Assembly (NCBI GenBank): GCA_903886985.1
Contig: CAISOI010000709.1
Location: forward strand, 1 to 8,503
DNA length: 8,503 nt
Reading direction: 5' to 3'
From: an uncultured Chthonomonas sp.
GTDB taxonomy: Bacteria; Armatimonadota; Chthonomonadetes; Chthonomonadales; CAJBBX01
Position 1 is the first letter of the stretch, and every line of letters begins with the position of its first letter. Under the pieces are notes generated by a model. The model was not told the DNA's origin, did no database searches, and saw nothing but the letters and a program-made list of their open reading frames with translations. Below are positions 7,303 through 8,503 of this stretch, one piece after another. A program made the position numbers and the translations under genes.

Positions 7303-7308
7303 TATAGT
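7303..7308 (+). promoter_or_regulatory. Possible -10 box of osmC
   Basis: TATAGT matches five of six -10 positions and sits 34 nt before the ATG, leaving a sensible short leader. No good -35 is found at 16-18 nt upstream, so it is weak or activator-dependent, or a chance match. Confidence 0.3.
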
Positions 7309-7342
7309 AACTGAAATTTTATCAAACAGGAGATATTAACTT

Positions 7343-7768
7343 ATGCCTACACGTACCGCCAAGGCGGAATGGCAAGGGAATTTGTTGGAAGGCAACGGCA
7401 CAATCGCGGTTGGCAGTGGAGCATTTAGTGGTCCATATGATTGGAGAAGTCGATCCGCAGAAGGTCCCAATACTAATCCGGAGGAGCTAATTGCTGCCGC
7501 GCATGCGGGGTGTTTTTCAATGGCTTTTGCTGCTCAGTTGACCGGAGCAGGGTTTCCACCCAGCAAAGTGAATACAACTGCAAAAGTGCATTTGGAAAAG
7601 ACAGACAGTGGGTTCGCAATTCCAAAAATTGAGTTGTTTACAGAAGCTCTTGTGCCGGGTATTGCTGCTGAGCAGTTTCAGGGATTGGCTGAAGGCGCGA
7701 AGTCAGGCTGCCCTGTTTCAAAGGCTCTTGCAGGTGTAGAAATTGTCCTGACGGCAGTGTTGATCTAA
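7343..7768 (+). CDS. osmC: OsmC-family peroxiredoxin (organic hydroperoxide reductase)
   Basis: Cytoplasmic thiol peroxidase of 141 residues, the usual OsmC length. These enzymes reduce organic hydroperoxides with a pair of cysteines and function as an intertwined dimer. Both cysteines are present: Cys57 in AAAHAGCFSM, the peroxidatic one, and Cys123 in KSGCPVSKAL, the resolving one. The supporting Arg35 (DWRSR) and Glu48 (NPEELIAAAHAGC) are also present, so it should be active. The opening TRTAKAEWQG and the NPEELIAAAHAGCF block place it in the OsmC rather than the Ohr branch. A good AGGAGA (7328-7333) lies 9 nt before the ATG. A TATAGT at 7303-7308 could be its -10 box, though no convincing -35 accompanies it. 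It ends at a strong intrinsic terminator and so probably forms a single-gene unit or the last gene after the acyltransferase. Confidence 0.95.
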   Translation: MPTRTAKAEWQGNLLEGNGTIAVGSGAFSGPYDWRSRSAEGPNTNPEELIAAAHAGCFSMAFAAQLTGAGFPPSKVNTTAKVHLEKTDSGFAIPKIELFTEALVPGIAAEQFQGLAEGAKSGCPVSKALAGVEIVLTAVLI

Positions 7769-7798
7769 CGTATACTATTCCTCAAACTGTGTGTACTC

Positions 7799-7832
7799 AA
7801 ACGATCTGGCAGCAAGTTGCCAGATCGTTTTT
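7799..7832 (+). terminator. Rho-independent terminator after osmC
   Basis: A perfect 13-bp inverted repeat, AAACGATCTGGCA (7799-7811) and TGCCAGATCGTTT (7818-7830), encloses a 6-nt loop GCAAGT. It ends in a run of five T (7828-7832). It lies 30 bp after the osmC stop. Confidence 0.93.
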
Positions 7833-8115
7833 GCGTCAGAGCATTTCGCCAATACAAACGGCAGTTTCGCGGGTAGTAGCAAACGCACATTCGAACAAGA
7901 CAGAAAACTGTAATTTTCTCCAACTACTACGATCGTGATTCAACCATATGATGGTAATGAAGTAAGTTTCCCGAATAAGGCGCGATCGTTATAATAATCG
8001 TGAGTTACATTCTCATGACTTGCTCATCGATGAAGTTGCTTCAAGACGATCAGCTCAACAATTTAGTGGTATCTTTGATAATAGTTGCTCAATAAACGGT
8101 AGGTTTAACTACGAT
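7833..8115 (+). other. Intergenic leader region before the serine hydrolase
   Basis: This 283-bp stretch holds no convincing gene. It contains a candidate promoter at 7967-7995, an 8-bp palindrome ACGATCGT (7929-7936), two copies of ATCGTGA (7932-7938 and 7997-8003), and a 26-codon ATG frame at 8015-8095 without a ribosome site. The short repeats are within chance expectation. Confidence 0.5.
7967..7995 (+). promoter_or_regulatory. Candidate promoter of the serine hydrolase gene
   Basis: A perfect TATAAT (7990-7995) has a poor -35 TTTCCC (7967-7972) at 17-nt spacing. The start would be near 8002, leaving an untranslated leader of about 114 nt before ATG 8116. Confidence 0.45.
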
Positions 8116-8503
8116 ATGGAAATTACTCGACGCGAATTGATGGGCGGAATAACTGGCACAATCATGGCGGCTGGCACTTCAAAGTTTGGAGTTGACGCTC
8201 ATGGTGATTCTGACGAGCCATTTTCCAGCCCAGAGATCAAAGAATCGGAACTCCAGGTGATGCGTGCTTTAGCTACAGCTTTCATGATCAAAAATGACGT
8301 ACCAGGTCTTTCCATCGCTGTATCCTTTCAGGATACTCTTGCCTATACTGATTGCTTTGGAATGGCAAATCGTCTGGAACAACAGAAAGTGCTTCCCAGC
8401 AGTCTCTTTCGTATCGCGAGTATCTCGAAGCCAATTACATCTGTAACTATTTTCAGGCTAATTGAACAGGGCAAACTGAAATTAAATGACCTTGTGTTCG
8501 GCG
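8116..8503 (+). CDS. Serine hydrolase, beta-lactamase class C / PBP4* family, Tat-exported (partial, C-terminus beyond right edge)
   Basis: The visible 129 residues begin MEITRRELMGG. The twin-arginine motif TRREL (4-8) followed by the hydrophobic GGITGTIMAAG (10-20) is a probable Tat signal, so the enzyme should act outside the cytoplasm. The mature part has VPGLSIAVSFQDTLAYTDCFGMANR (62-86), typical of the family's first strands, then FRIASISKPIT (98-108). Here Ser102 and Lys105 form the SxxK catalytic pair. EQGKLKLNDLV is the usual next helix. Class C relatives include esterases, D-aminopeptidases and DD-peptidases as well as true AmpC enzymes, so resistance should not be assumed. In-frame stops upstream make ATG 8116 the only start, and its Shine-Dalgarno is weak. 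The YxN and third catalytic motifs lie outside the window. Confidence 0.92.
   Translation, partial: MEITRRELMGGITGTIMAAGTSKFGVDAHGDSDEPFSSPEIKESELQVMRALATAFMIKNDVPGLSIAVSFQDTLAYTDCFGMANRLEQQKVLPSSLFRIASISKPITSVTIFRLIEQGKLKLNDLVFG

Noticed and set aside
7929..8003. ACGATCGT palindrome and the ATCGTGA pair around the hydrolase promoter
   Set aside because: They are seven or eight bases long in an AT-leaning region. Chance explains them without conservation data.
1..8503. Search by eye for tRNA, rRNA, CRISPR, insertion-sequence ends, attachment sites and a defence or toxin-antitoxin system
   Set aside because: No repeated spacer pattern, transposase, integrase, terminal inverted repeats or toxin-antitoxin pair was recognised in the window.

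Overview
The window looks like an ordinary stretch of bacterial chromosome with mid-range GC (judged by eye, not computed). It is dense with protein-coding genes, and I see no tRNA, rRNA, CRISPR array, insertion sequence or phage gene. The gene mix is a family-1 sugar-binding protein of the 'YWEKWT.FEGDA' type with no lipobox, an HpnB-type hopanoid-associated glycosyltransferase, an HGSNAT-like membrane acyltransferase, and a serine hydrolase with a Tat signal. This would fit an Armatimonadota-like or other deep-branching Gram-negative-type bacterium. That placement is inference from protein style only and is weak.

Layout. (a) Positions 1-2113, minus strand: the start of a carbohydrate ABC transporter operon, with the solute-binding protein first and then a MalF/UgpA-type permease that runs off the left edge. 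The permease starts at a TTG that directly follows the binding-protein stop codon. (b) 2297-2581, plus strand: a small two-helix membrane protein of unknown function, convergent with the next gene. (c) 2609-5855, minus strand: a 671-residue protein made only of four GAF-like domains, followed after 88 bp by the hpnB-type glycosyltransferase. The GAF gene has a very good sigma-70-type promoter just before its start codon. (d) 6052-7200, plus strand, divergent from the GAF gene: a multi-pass acyltransferase of the heparan-alpha-glucosaminide N-acetyltransferase / NagX / DUF5009 type. (e) 7343-7768, plus strand: an OsmC-family peroxidase closed by a textbook intrinsic terminator at 7799-7832. (f) 8116 to the right edge, plus strand: the N-terminal 129 residues of a beta-lactamase-class-C-like serine hydrolase, preceded by a 283-bp non-coding stretch with a consensus -10 box.

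How they may work together: the transporter brings in a sugar or oligosaccharide. The acyltransferase, hpnB and serine hydrolase all act on envelope glycans or lipids, and OsmC detoxifies organic hydroperoxides. The GAF-only protein could sense a small molecule or mediate protein contacts, but no effector domain is attached. The genes lie in several separately oriented transcription units, so a single shared pathway is not demonstrated. I found no convincing previously undescribed system. The most unusual items are the GAF-only protein beside an orphan hpnB, and the unknown small membrane protein.
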